Shown: positions 55,011 through 64,000 of the stretch, piece by piece
Numbering within the stretch: position 1 is the stretch's first letter
Layout of the letters: each line of letters opens with the position of its first letter
Source of the DNA: Acinetobacter vivianii
GTDB lineage: Bacteria; Pseudomonadota; Gammaproteobacteria; Pseudomonadales; Moraxellaceae
Direction: 5' to 3'
DNA length: 64,000 nucleotides
Assembly (NCBI RefSeq): GCF_014635885.1
Contig: NZ_BMDR01000003.1
Location: forward strand, 310,001 to 374,000
Position numbers and translations under genes: made by a program
The notes under the pieces: generated by a model
Databases searched by the model: none
What the model saw: only the letters and a program-made list of their open reading frames with translations
What the model was told of the DNA's origin: nothing

Positions 55011-56348
55011 TTAAGCAGCTTGGGCGTGAGCACGTACCGCATCAGCCAGATGATTTGCCAGTGCTTCAACTTCTTGTTGCTGATCGCCTTCCACCATGAC
55101 ACGAATAACAGGCTCTGTACCTGACTTACGAATCAACAGTCGACCACGGCCTTTCAGTTGCTGCTCTGCTTTTTCAAATTCTGCAACCAGTGCAGGAATC
55201 GAGTATGGATCAATCATATCCTGTAAACGGACATTCACCAAAACTTGCGGGAACAGTTCAAAACCTGCAACCAGCTCATGTAGAGCCTTACCTTGTTCAA
55301 CCATTACGGTTAAGACCTGAAGCGCAGCAATGATCGCATCACCAGTAGTACTCTTATCCAGCGTTAAAATATGGCCTGAAGGCTCACCACCTGTCACCCA
55401 GTTGTTTTCTTCTAACGCCTGTAACACATAACGGTCACCCACTTTGGCACGGACAAAGCCAACTTCAGCCTTTTGTAAGGCAAGTTCCAATGCCATATTG
55501 CTCATCACAGTGCCGACAACGCCTGCTGGCTTGTGATTTGCCTGTGTCGCAAGGATATACAGGATATGGTCACCATCAACCAATTGACCATTTTTATCAA
55601 CCATCACCACACGGTCTGCATCACCATCAAACGCAATACCAAGATCCGCCTGATGTTCGATCACTGCTTTTTGCAATTGTTCAGGATGGGTTGAACCACA
55701 GTTTTCATTAATATTTAAACCGTCTGGCTCATTAAACAGGGGGATAACTTTCGCACCTAATTCACGGAATACCGATGGGCCTACGCTATAAGCAGCGCCA
55801 TTTGCACAATCCACCACGATTTTTAAGTTACGTAGGTCAAAATGGTATGGGAATGTCGATTTACAAAATTCGATATAACGACCATTGGCATCTTTGACAC
55901 GTACGCTTTTACCTAGATTTGCTGTGTCATCAATAATCAGGTCTTTCTCTAATTCCTGATTGATCTGATCCTGAATGGCATCGGGTAATTTCTTCCCTTC
56001 GCTTGAGAAAAATTTAATCCCATTATCGAAATATGGGTTATGTGAAGCTGAGATCACGATACCTGCATGCGCATGTAGCGCACGCGTTAAATGTGCGATC
56101 GCTGGTGTCGGCAAAGGCCCTAACAGATGCACATAAACACCTGCCGCATTTAAACCCGCCTGTAATGCAGCTTCCAAGATATAACCAGATAAACGTGTAT
56201 CTTTCCCTAAAACAACAATCGGCTTACTCTTAGGACTATTTCTTTTTAATACTGTTCCCGCAGCAAAACCTAGTTTTAATGCAAACTCTGGGGTAATTGG
56301 CATTTGTCCAAACTTGCCTCGAATTCCATCAGTACCAAAATAGCTCAT
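55011..56348 (-). CDS. glmM: Phosphoglucosamine mutase
   Basis: 445 residues of the alpha-D-phosphohexomutase family. It converts glucosamine-6-phosphate to the 1-phosphate for peptidoglycan and lipopolysaccharide. Catalytic Ser102 lies in [12 protein letters not shown]; the metal-binding loop DGDADR is near residue 242; and a [14 protein letters not shown] phosphate-binding motif is at the C-terminus. Length and start match the family. Confidence 0.96.
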   Translation of the reverse strand: MSYFGTDGIRGKFGQMPITPEFALKLGFAAGTVLKRNSPKSKPIVVLGKDTRLSGYILEAALQAGLNAAGVYVHLLGPLPTPAIAHLTRALHAHAGIVISASHNPYFDNGIKFFSSEGKKLPDAIQDQINQELEKDLIIDDTANLGKSVRVKDANGRYIEFCKSTFPYHFDLRNLKIVVDCANGAAYSVGPSVFRELGAKVIPLFNEPDGLNINENCGSTHPEQLQKAVIEHQADLGIAFDGDADRVVMVDKNGQLVDGDHILYILATQANHKPAGVVGTVMSNMALELALQKAEVGFVRAKVGDRYVLQALEENNWVTGGEPSGHILTLDKSTTGDAIIAALQVLTVMVEQGKALHELVAGFELFPQVLVNVRLQDMIDPYSIPALVAEFEKAEQQLKGRGRLLIRKSGTEPVIRVMVEGDQQQEVEALANHLADAVRAHAQAA

Positions 56349-56425
56349 GTTTTACTCACTTTCTTATCTTTTATATGGCCTGTAACCATATCTTTCTTCA
56401 TCTTGTTCACTTTACACCAAAACAA

Positions 56426-56456
56426 AAAAAACCGTCAGTACACTGACGGTTTTTCG
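56426..56456 (-). terminator. Terminator of guaB
   Basis: AAAAACCGTCAG pairs perfectly with CTGACGGTTTTT around TACA, with T runs on both sides; it lies 20 bases after the guaB stop. Confidence 0.92.
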
Positions 56457-56476
56457 ATCGGCAAAATTACCAAAAA

Positions 56477-57970
<1,494 letters not shown>

Positions 57971-58084
57971 CTATTATAAACAAATTTCGATGTGATTTTC
58001 ATTTTCTATGATGAAAATAATTTCAATCATTGCTTAAAAAGCTGTCTGATGGATGCTTATTGCTTCCGAACCCAATAAATCCTG

Positions 58085-58450
58085 TTAGCAAACCTGATCG
58101 AAATTGTCATTATTTTCAGAGGACTGCTGCTCAATCGTGACCAGCGGAATCAGATTATGGGCCAGCCGTGCTTTGTTACAATGTGAATCGGCAATCTGCA
58201 CTTCCTTGCAACTTGAACTCCGAAATGGGTAGATGGAACAGCTTACGTGCTGTCCCACTTCGCCTTGCAAGGCCACACATCTAACTTGTGCCTGATTGGT
58301 TCCCTTCATACAGGAATAGACAGCTGTAAGTGGTTCAACCATGTGCTCAGGGATTTGTTCCGCCTCGGCCCAATAGAAAGAAACACGATAATTTGCACAG
58401 CACGCACCGCAACTGACACACGCATCGGGTGTCGCAATTTGAGACAACAT
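58085..58450 (-). CDS. YkgJ-family cysteine cluster protein
   Basis: 121 residues with nine Cys. The first cluster CVSCGACCANY (residues 11-21) and CSIYPFRSSSC (about 71-81) fit the YkgJ-type metal-cluster family; the ligands probably bind zinc or iron. Function unknown. There is no clear partner gene: the ODP-like gene lies 127 bases upstream on the same strand. Confidence 0.85.
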   Translation of the reverse strand: MLSQIATPDACVSCGACCANYRVSFYWAEAEQIPEHMVEPLTAVYSCMKGTNQAQVRCVALQGEVGQHVSCSIYPFRSSSCKEVQIADSHCNKARLAHNLIPLVTIEQQSSENNDNFDQVC

Positions 58451-58577
58451 TTTCTTAAGATTCTCGTTATCAAATTCAATCCTTTATCCGATGATATCCT
58501 AAGAAAATTTATTGGTGGCGACAAGAGTACTGAATCAGCAATTTATGTATTTTTCAGTCATTCTCCTGACTTAGAAC

Positions 58578-59384
58578 TTAGCTCATTTCGGTCGGCAAAC
58601 TAAAAACATATTCATTCATCAGATCTACGCCACATTCCAGCGTTTCGATCCAGTCTAGAAATTGACTGATCATCTCTTTGCCAATAAAAGCTGTCCCGTG
58701 CTGTGGCACAATCATCTCCAGATCCATCTGCCGAACCATATTGACCCACAAACGAATCACTTTATTGGAACACATATAGCGCTGATGAAAGCCTTTCATT
58801 TTTTTGATATGCGCATCAAAGTCAGCAATTGGCAGGCTGGCATCGTCAACAATCGAAGCACCCATATCCCCTGAAAATAAAATTTTTGCAGTAGGATCAT
58901 AGAACTGAAAATTACCAACTGAATGCAGGAAATGTGCAGGCACAGCAACAATGGCAGACTCACCCAAAGGAATGATTTGCCCCGTATCCGATAACTCAAT
59001 CAGGCGCTCTTCCCAATTGCCTTTCATACGATCACTCATAAAGGCAGAGTTCAGATGCGGTAAAAAACGTGCCCACAGTTTAGAGGCCACGACTTTGGCA
59101 TCGGTATACACCAACCAGCGTGGCATCGAAGTAATAATGTCGGGATCTTGGTGTGAGGCCATCACATAGTCCAGATTTTTCAGTTTGGTATAGCGATTCA
59201 GCTCCATGGTTAAAGGCACATAGGTCAAGTCTCCACCTGGATCTAAAACTGCGGCCCGATCATGGTCAATAATTAAAAACTGATTGGCCTGAATGCCTTC
59301 CCCTTTGACCAGACTGGTAAAACTGATGCATTTATGTGTGCCATTATCAAATAATATTTGTGATGTTGTTCGTTCGAAACTCAT
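58578..59384 (-). CDS. Oxygen-binding diiron (ODP/flavodiiron-like) metallo-beta-lactamase-fold protein
   Basis: 268 residues of the MBL fold. Metal ligands follow the flavodiiron and ODP pattern instead of HxHxDH: His78, Asp80 and Asp82 (SHQDPD), His151 or His154, Asp173 (FSGDMG) and His229 (PQHGTAF). There is no flavodoxin domain. In the family, members reduce O2 or act as oxygen sensors together with chemoreceptors or regulators. Asp80 replaces the Glu of the classical HxExD pattern. The position next to a cysteine-cluster protein may hint at an electron or metal-linked role, which is speculative. Confidence 0.85.
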   Translation of the reverse strand: MSFERTTSQILFDNGTHKCISFTSLVKGEGIQANQFLIIDHDRAAVLDPGGDLTYVPLTMELNRYTKLKNLDYVMASHQDPDIITSMPRWLVYTDAKVVASKLWARFLPHLNSAFMSDRMKGNWEERLIELSDTGQIIPLGESAIVAVPAHFLHSVGNFQFYDPTAKILFSGDMGASIVDDASLPIADFDAHIKKMKGFHQRYMCSNKVIRLWVNMVRQMDLEMIVPQHGTAFIGKEMISQFLDWIETLECGVDLMNEYVFSLPTEMS

Positions 59385-59497
59385 AGCGACCCCAGAAAAA
59401 TTCTTTAAATATGAAATATTTTTAATTCCATAATAAAATAATGGGATTTGATTCGGGTTTCAATCTGATATTGGATTTTTATCATGATTTATAAAAC

Positions 59498-59524
59498 AAG
59501 ACCCATCACATCTGGATGGGTCTT
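59498..59524 (-). terminator. Terminator of the TMEM165/GDT1 gene
   Basis: AAGACCCATC pairs with GATGGGTCTT around seven bases. The minus-strand tail is TTTTAT. Confidence 0.75.
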
Positions 59525-59547
59525 TAAACAATAAATGCAGGGAAAAA

Positions 59548-60123
59548 TTAAAAGAAATAATGCTGAACCAAAGTTGAAATACCCACCACCAAGAAGATTG
59601 CGGCACCAATTTTATGAATCAGGGAGATCGGTAATTTATCTGCCAGCTTATCGCCGATAAAGACCGCAGGTGCGTTGGCAATCATCATACCCAAGGTTGT
59701 TCCACACATGACCCAGAAAACACTGTCAAAACGTGCCGCCAGCGCCACTGTTGCAATTTGAGTTTTATCACCAATTTCAGCCAAAAAGAATAAGATGAAG
59801 GTTGCACCAAAGACGCCGAATTTCTGCCATTTATTGATGCTCTCACTTTCATCGCCCAACTCATCTGGGATCAGCATCCAGATTGCCATACCGATAAAGC
59901 CGAGTGCGAGAATCCATAACAGGATTTCAGGGCTCAGGACGGTCGTAATCCATTGACCTAAGACAGCCGAAATACCGTGGTTAATGGTGGTAGCAAGCAA
60001 GATCGCAATTAAAATCGGAACGGGTTTACGGAAACGTGCAGCAAGTAATAATGCAAGCAATTGAGTTTTATCGCCCATTTCAGCAAGGGCAACAATTGAT
60101 GTGGAGATGAGGAATTCATACAT
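59548..60123 (-). CDS. TMEM165/GDT1 (UPF0016) family manganese exporter
   Basis: 191 residues with six membrane helices in two repeats. The signature E-x-G-D-K-T-Q appears twice: EMGDKTQ at 15-21 and EIGDKTQ at 116-122, the cation-binding acidic helices. It exports Mn2+ (or Ca2+) from the cytosol. The yybP-ykoY type manganese riboswitch upstream (60190-60350) supports Mn control. ATG 60123; a stem loop sits just before it. Confidence 0.92.
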   Translation of the reverse strand: MYEFLISTSIVALAEMGDKTQLLALLLAARFRKPVPILIAILLATTINHGISAVLGQWITTVLSPEILLWILALGFIGMAIWMLIPDELGDESESINKWQKFGVFGATFILFFLAEIGDKTQIATVALAARFDSVFWVMCGTTLGMMIANAPAVFIGDKLADKLPISLIHKIGAAIFLVVGISTLVQHYFF

Positions 60124-60135
60124 AGTTGAATGCTC

Positions 60136-60178
60136 TGGCTAGCAAAATATACCGATGACCTACCCCTCCTGCTAGCCA
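60136..60178 (-). promoter_or_regulatory. Possible riboswitch expression platform hairpin
   Basis: TGGCTAGCA (60136-60144) and its exact complement TGCTAGCCA (60170-60178) form a nine-base stem whose loop holds the purine-rich AGGAGGGG. It lies 13 bases upstream of the exporter start, between aptamer and gene, and may expose or hide the translation start. Confidence 0.5.
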
Positions 60179-60189
60179 AAATCAAATAG

Positions 60190-60350
60190 ATTGATGCAGA
60201 GTGGTAAATCAAAGGTCTTGCCAACAAAAGCACAGCTGAAAAGCTGTTCTTGGTTCTTTGCTATGATGACCATGTTCTGTTGAACAATTATGTTGATCAT
60301 CACCTCTTTACTTTGCGTAAAGAGCGGCTACTCCCCAATGAAGTAACGCC
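60190..60350 (-). promoter_or_regulatory. Manganese riboswitch (yybP-ykoY type)
   Basis: On the minus strand the conserved pieces occur in order: TTGGGGAGTAGCC, ATCAACATA and GGCAAGACCTTTG (about 60210-60222). These are the hallmark loops of the yybP-ykoY aptamer that turns on Mn exporters when Mn2+ is high. It precedes a GDT1-type exporter, as expected. A promoter-like pair TTCAAA/TAGAAT lies just upstream (near 60351-60380). Confidence 0.85.
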
Positions 60351-60382
60351 ATTCTATCAAACAATAAAATGCTTTTGAATCG

Positions 60383-60670
60383 TTAAGCCCAAAATTTTTG
60401 GTAACTCCAAACCAAGATACGGACAAGCCCCAGAAAAAATGCCAAATAGGCACTGAGACCGAGAAAACCAAAACTGCCCCAGCCACTTGCACCACCGACA
60501 TGCTGTGCCTGATATTCCATTGCCATCACCACGGTCGCGACCAGCACTTCCAGTCCCATGACGGCGTACATGACCCAGTCCCAGGGAAAATGTAAGAAAC
60601 TCACCCATAAGCCCATCAATACAAAAACAACCAGCAATAATGGCAACATTACCCGATAAATCATCAACAT
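60383..60670 (-). CDS. Small integral membrane protein of unknown function
   Basis: 95 residues, about three hydrophobic helices (MLPLLLVVFVLMGLW, VMYAVMGLEVLVATVVMA and FLGLSAYLAFFLGLVRILV). I do not recognise it. AGGAG lies upstream of ATG 60670. It is upstream of the riboswitch on the same strand, but the aptamer has its own promoter-like site. Confidence 0.7.
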   Translation of the reverse strand: MLMIYRVMLPLLLVVFVLMGLWVSFLHFPWDWVMYAVMGLEVLVATVVMAMEYQAQHVGGASGWGSFGFLGLSAYLAFFLGLVRILVWSYQKFWA

Positions 60671-60766
60671 CCTTGCTCCTGATCTCAAAGAAATTTCTTA
60701 TAGATAAAACCGTATTCTAGAGAAAAGTATTTACAAATAAAGCCACAATTTTGTCACCCTAAAAAC

Positions 60767-60796
60767 AGAAAACCCCGCTGATGCGAGGTTTTCTAG
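60767..60796 (-). terminator. Terminator of aceEF
   Basis: AGAAAACCCCGC pairs with GCGAGGTTTTCT (one G-T type mismatch) around a TGAT loop, and the minus-strand tail is TGTTTTTA. Confidence 0.8.
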
Positions 60797-60808
60797 ATTC
60801 AAAAACGA

Positions 60809-62773
60809 TTAGAGCAATAGGCTACGAATGTCTTTGAGTAACTTGGTCAGCTTATTGGTAAAGCGTGCTGCATCCGCACCATTAATGACGCGATGGTCAT
60901 AAGACAATGACAATGGCAACATTAAGCGCGGATCAAAGTCTTTACCATTCCATACAGGCTGCATGGTTGCAGGTGAAATACCTAGAATCGCAACTTGTGG
61001 CCAGTTCACCAACGGCGTAAATGCAGTACCACCAATACTACCTAAGCTGGTAATCGTGAAGTTGGCACCTTGCAAATCTTTCGGTGACAATTTGCGGTCA
61101 CGTGCTTTCTGGCTCAGTTCAGCCAGTTCTGTCGCGATTTGCTTAATTGACTTCTGGTCAGGATTACGCAGCACTGGAACAGTCAAACCATCTGGGGTCG
61201 CCACAGCAATACCCATATGAATTTCGTTACGTAACAATACTGACTTCTGATCATCAGCCAAATGGCCTGCGAAATAAGGTTCTTCTTTCAGCAAGTGCGC
61301 AACTGCTTTGGCAATAAAGGCCAAAATAGTTAAGCTCAGACCCTGCTTTTTAAAGCCGTCTTTAAGCTCTCCACGCCACGCTTCAAGCTCTGTGATATCA
61401 GCCAAATCGAACTGGGTGACTTGAGGAATAAAGTTATTCAATGACAACTGCGGTACAGATACTTGCTGTAAACGCGTCATTGCTTTCACTTCACCGCCAC
61501 CAAATGCACCAAAGTCTGGCAACTTCGGTAAGCCCGAAGCCACTGGTGCTGCTTGAGCAGAAGGTGCTGGCTGCGCTGTCGTGAGACGTGCTTTTACATA
61601 AGCAAAAACATCGTCCTTCATTACGCGACCATGTTCACCTGAAGCCTTCACCTGACCAAGAATAACGCCTAATTCACGTGCTAGTTTACGCACGGCAGGG
61701 CCTGCATAAACCTTCGCATTTTCTGCTTCTTGCTCTTTGGTCAACTTCTCAGCTTGCGCTGGCGCACTTGGTGCTGCTGTCTCTGCTGCCTGTGGTTTTG
61801 CTGGTGCTGCTTGAGCAGAAGGTGCAGCGGCTGGTTGAGCTTTTGGTGCTGCTGGAGCAGCGGCCTGACCACTCACCTCAATCGTTGCCAAAGCCACGCC
61901 TTGACGAACTTCTTGATTAGCAGAGACATGGATTGCTTTCACAATCCCTGCTACTGAACTTGGCACCTCAACAGACGCCTTATCTGACTCAACCACGCAT
62001 AGGCTTTGTTGAGCTTCAACGCGATCACCGACATTGACCAAAATTTCTGAAACAAGTGCTTTTTCTACACCTAGATCTGGTACTTCAATTTCAACATTAC
62101 CTGTTGAGGTATTGCTTGCAGCTGGTGCTTCAGTCGTTGCGACTGGCGCTTCTGTTTGAGCAGGGGCTGCTTGCGGTTCAGATGACGTTGCAGCGCTCGT
62201 AGTCTTGACCTGAATCAATACCACGCCTTCTTTGATGCTATCGCCTTCTTTAATCTGGATCGCTTCCACAATCCCCGCAACCGAGCTTGGTACTTCTACA
62301 GTCGCCTTGTCCGATTCAACCACAACAATACTTTGTTCAGGTTCAATCTGATCACCAACTTTGACCAATACTTCTGCAACCAACGCTTTTTCTACACCAA
62401 TATCTGGAACTTTTACATCCACAACTTGGCTTGCTGTCGCTGTTGGAGCGGCAGCTGGTTGTACTTTTGTTTCAGCTTCGACAGGTTTCGCTTCTGCTTT
62501 TGGTGCTTCCGCTTTCGGTGCTTCGTTCGCAGGGGCTTCAGCAGCAGACTCCGACTCTAGTTCGATCAATGCAACGCCTTCAGTGACTTCATCACCCTGT
62601 TTAACCAGAATACTTTTTACGATACCTGCCGCAGTGCTTGGTACTTCTACCGTTGCCTTATCTGACTCTAAAACCAGAAGGCTATCGTCAACTGCAACAT
62701 GGTCGCCTACTTTGACCAAGATTTCTGCAACGAGCGCTTTATCTACGCCAATATCAGGTGCTTGGATTTGCAT
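60809..62773 (-). CDS. aceF: Dihydrolipoyllysine acetyltransferase (pyruvate dehydrogenase E2)
   Basis: 654 residues, core of the pyruvate dehydrogenase complex. Three lipoyl domains in tandem (about residues 1-75, 120-195 and 230-305), each with the lipoyl lysine in ESDKA, are joined by Ala/Pro-rich linkers. Next come the E1/E3-binding domain (about 360-395, VRKLARELGV) and the catalytic core ending SYDHRVINGA with the active-site His. It transfers acetyl groups to CoA. It starts three bases from the aceE stop on the same strand. Confidence 0.97.
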   Translation of the reverse strand: MQIQAPDIGVDKALVAEILVKVGDHVAVDDSLLVLESDKATVEVPSTAAGIVKSILVKQGDEVTEGVALIELESESAAEAPANEAPKAEAPKAEAKPVEAETKVQPAAAPTATASQVVDVKVPDIGVEKALVAEVLVKVGDQIEPEQSIVVVESDKATVEVPSSVAGIVEAIQIKEGDSIKEGVVLIQVKTTSAATSSEPQAAPAQTEAPVATTEAPAASNTSTGNVEIEVPDLGVEKALVSEILVNVGDRVEAQQSLCVVESDKASVEVPSSVAGIVKAIHVSANQEVRQGVALATIEVSGQAAAPAAPKAQPAAAPSAQAAPAKPQAAETAAPSAPAQAEKLTKEQEAENAKVYAGPAVRKLARELGVILGQVKASGEHGRVMKDDVFAYVKARLTTAQPAPSAQAAPVASGLPKLPDFGAFGGGEVKAMTRLQQVSVPQLSLNNFIPQVTQFDLADITELEAWRGELKDGFKKQGLSLTILAFIAKAVAHLLKEEPYFAGHLADDQKSVLLRNEIHMGIAVATPDGLTVPVLRNPDQKSIKQIATELAELSQKARDRKLSPKDLQGANFTITSLGSIGGTAFTPLVNWPQVAILGISPATMQPVWNGKDFDPRLMLPLSLSYDHRVINGADAARFTNKLTKLLKDIRSLLL

Positions 62774-62775
62774 GA

Positions 62776-64000
62776 TTATTTCCCCTCACCTGTTTGTGTT
62801 TCATTGTATTCAGCAACGGCCTGAACTTCTGGATGCGCTTGTGGCGCCCATGCAACTGGACGATCCGTATCTAACTCAAAGTTAGAAATCGCATCTTTGA
62901 CTAAACGTGCATCTACTTCACCTTCGTCAGCGAGTTTTTTCAAAGTCGCAACAACGATATGCGCAGCATCAACACCAAAGAAACTACGTAAGTTTGCACG
63001 TGTATCTGAACGACCGTAACCATCTGTACCTAATGCAACAAATGGACGACCATCTGGAAGATATGCACGGATTTGTTCGCTATACGCACGCATATGGTCT
63101 GTTGCTGAAACAACGATACCTTCTGTACCACGTAACTGTTTAGATACCCAAGACTCTTTCACTTCTTCAGTCAGTGGGTGTAAACGGTTGTATTCTTCAC
63201 ATGCCATACCGTCACGTGACAACTCATTGAAGCTTGTTACGCTCCAAACGTTTGAGTGGATCTGGTATTCATCACGTAAGATTTTCGCAGCTTTGATCAC
63301 TTCACGCAGAATGACGCCTGAGCCAAGTAATTGAACCGTTGCTTTTTCATCTTTTTCAAACAAGTACATACCACGTTTAATGCCTTCCTCAGCGCCTTCT
63401 GGCATTGCAGGATGCTCGTAGTTTTCGTTCATTACGGTTAAGTAGTAGAACACACGCTCTTGGTTCACATACATACGTTGTAAACCGTCATGTACGATCA
63501 CAGCCAATTCATAACCAAAACATGGATCATAAGATACGCAGTTTGGAATCGTGTTCGCCAAGATATGTGAATGACCATCTTGGTGCTGTAAACCTTCACC
63601 GTTCAATGTGGTACGGCCAGCTGTTGCACCCAACAAGAAACCTTGTGCTTGTGCATCGCCCGCAGCCCATGCAATGTCGCCAATACGTTGGAAACCGAAC
63701 ATTGAGTAGTACATGTACATTGGAATCATTGGCAAGTTATTGGTTGAATAACTGGTTGCCAACGCAGCCCAAGCGCTCATCGCACCCGCTTCGTTAATCC
63801 CTTCTTGCAACATGTGACCATCACTTGCTTCACGGTAATGCATTAACTGTTCTTGGTCTTCTGGGGTATATTTTTGACCGTGAGCAGCATAAATACCCAG
63901 CTGACGGAACATCCCCTCCAGACCAAATGTACGTGCTTCATCTGGAACGATTGGAACTACGCGGTCTTTAATTGCTTTTTCTTTCAGTAAAGCAGCAATT
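62776..64000 (-). CDS. aceE: Pyruvate dehydrogenase E1 component, C-terminal part (start outside window)
   Basis: The frame is open to the right edge; a Met at 63912 is internal, since the frame continues upstream to base 64000 with RTFGLEG just before it. The readable 408 residues are the C-terminal portion of homodimeric E1, which decarboxylates pyruvate and acetylates the E2 lipoyl groups, including LMHYREASDGHMLQEGINEAGAM and GYGRSDTR motifs. The thiamin diphosphate-binding N-terminal part lies outside the window. It forms an operon with aceF. Confidence 0.96.
   Translation of the reverse strand, partial: IAALLKEKAIKDRVVPIVPDEARTFGLEGMFRQLGIYAAHGQKYTPEDQEQLMHYREASDGHMLQEGINEAGAMSAWAALATSYSTNNLPMIPMYMYYSMFGFQRIGDIAWAAGDAQAQGFLLGATAGRTTLNGEGLQHQDGHSHILANTIPNCVSYDPCFGYELAVIVHDGLQRMYVNQERVFYYLTVMNENYEHPAMPEGAEEGIKRGMYLFEKDEKATVQLLGSGVILREVIKAAKILRDEYQIHSNVWSVTSFNELSRDGMACEEYNRLHPLTEEVKESWVSKQLRGTEGIVVSATDHMRAYSEQIRAYLPDGRPFVALGTDGYGRSDTRANLRSFFGVDAAHIVVATLKKLADEGEVDARLVKDAISNFELDTDRPVAWAPQAHPEVQAVAEYNETQTGEGK

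Noticed and set aside
60357-60608. 83-codon minus-strand frame
   Set aside because: Shadow of the 95-residue membrane protein in a different frame; Gly/Arg-rich without a start site.

Overview
The window looks like a chromosomal segment of a non-fermenting gammaproteobacterium of the genus Acinetobacter. The evidence is an Omp33-36-type porin, a chromosomal class D beta-lactamase of Acinetobacter type, AT-rich intergenic regions, and the mix of gab, sfn, acs and aceEF genes. The species cannot be fixed from the sequence alone. Most of the window is ordinary core genome: about 52 protein genes, two tRNAs, many hairpin terminators, one manganese riboswitch and one programmed frameshift (prfB).

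Layout. 1-5.3 kb: tail of an AraC regulator, aquaporin Z, a small unknown protein, a DRGH nuclease, the potassium transporter kup, tRNA-Ser(GGA), a gamma-glutamylcyclotransferase-like gene and tRNA-Thr(TGU). 5.3-9.7 kb: a 4.4-kb AT-rich island in the 3' end of tRNA-Thr, bounded by a 47-bp direct repeat of the tRNA end (46/47 identical). It holds a two-domain GIY-YIG protein, two genes I do not recognise, a pair of about 119-bp non-coding direct repeats around the cargo and a candidate small RNA. It has no integrase. 9.7-15.5 kb: GFA-type protein, methyltransferase and flavin amine oxidoreductase, then pirin, a YcaC-like hydrolase and a LysR regulator. 15.6-21.5 kb: GABA catabolism (gabD, gabT, divergent MocR/GabR regulator, gabP) with a broken copy of the regulator start upstream of gabP. 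21.9-31.3 kb: ssb, a YajR-like transporter, a DUF475 membrane protein, tenA, a TetR-controlled oxidoreductase operon and uvrA.

31.3-37.4 kb: an AT-rich accessory gene with an RNxxxH (HEPN-like) motif after uvrA, a GGDEF protein, the class D beta-lactamase and the Omp33-36-type porin, with two orphan terminator regions suggesting small RNAs. 37.5-41.5 kb: orphan NarL-type regulator, FMN reductase plus dimethyl sulfone monooxygenase (sulfur scavenging), an AsnC regulator and a divergent cysteine hydrolase. 41.6-50.3 kb: acs, DUF805 and MscS proteins, rsmE-waaA, an ArsR-OYE operon with tandem palindromic operators, and prfB with its +1 frameshift. 50.7-52.6 kb: two tandem porin paralogs with near-identical promoters. 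52.6-64 kb: recJ-pdxH-glmM, guaB, a YkgJ-type cysteine protein, a diiron (ODP-like) metallo-beta-lactamase-fold protein, a TMEM165/GDT1 manganese exporter behind a yybP-ykoY riboswitch, and aceF-aceE (aceE runs off the window).

The best candidates for undescribed biology are the integrase-less tRNA-Thr island with its paired repeats and candidate RNA, and the lone HEPN-like gene downstream of uvrA. No CRISPR array, complete insertion sequence or rRNA gene was seen.
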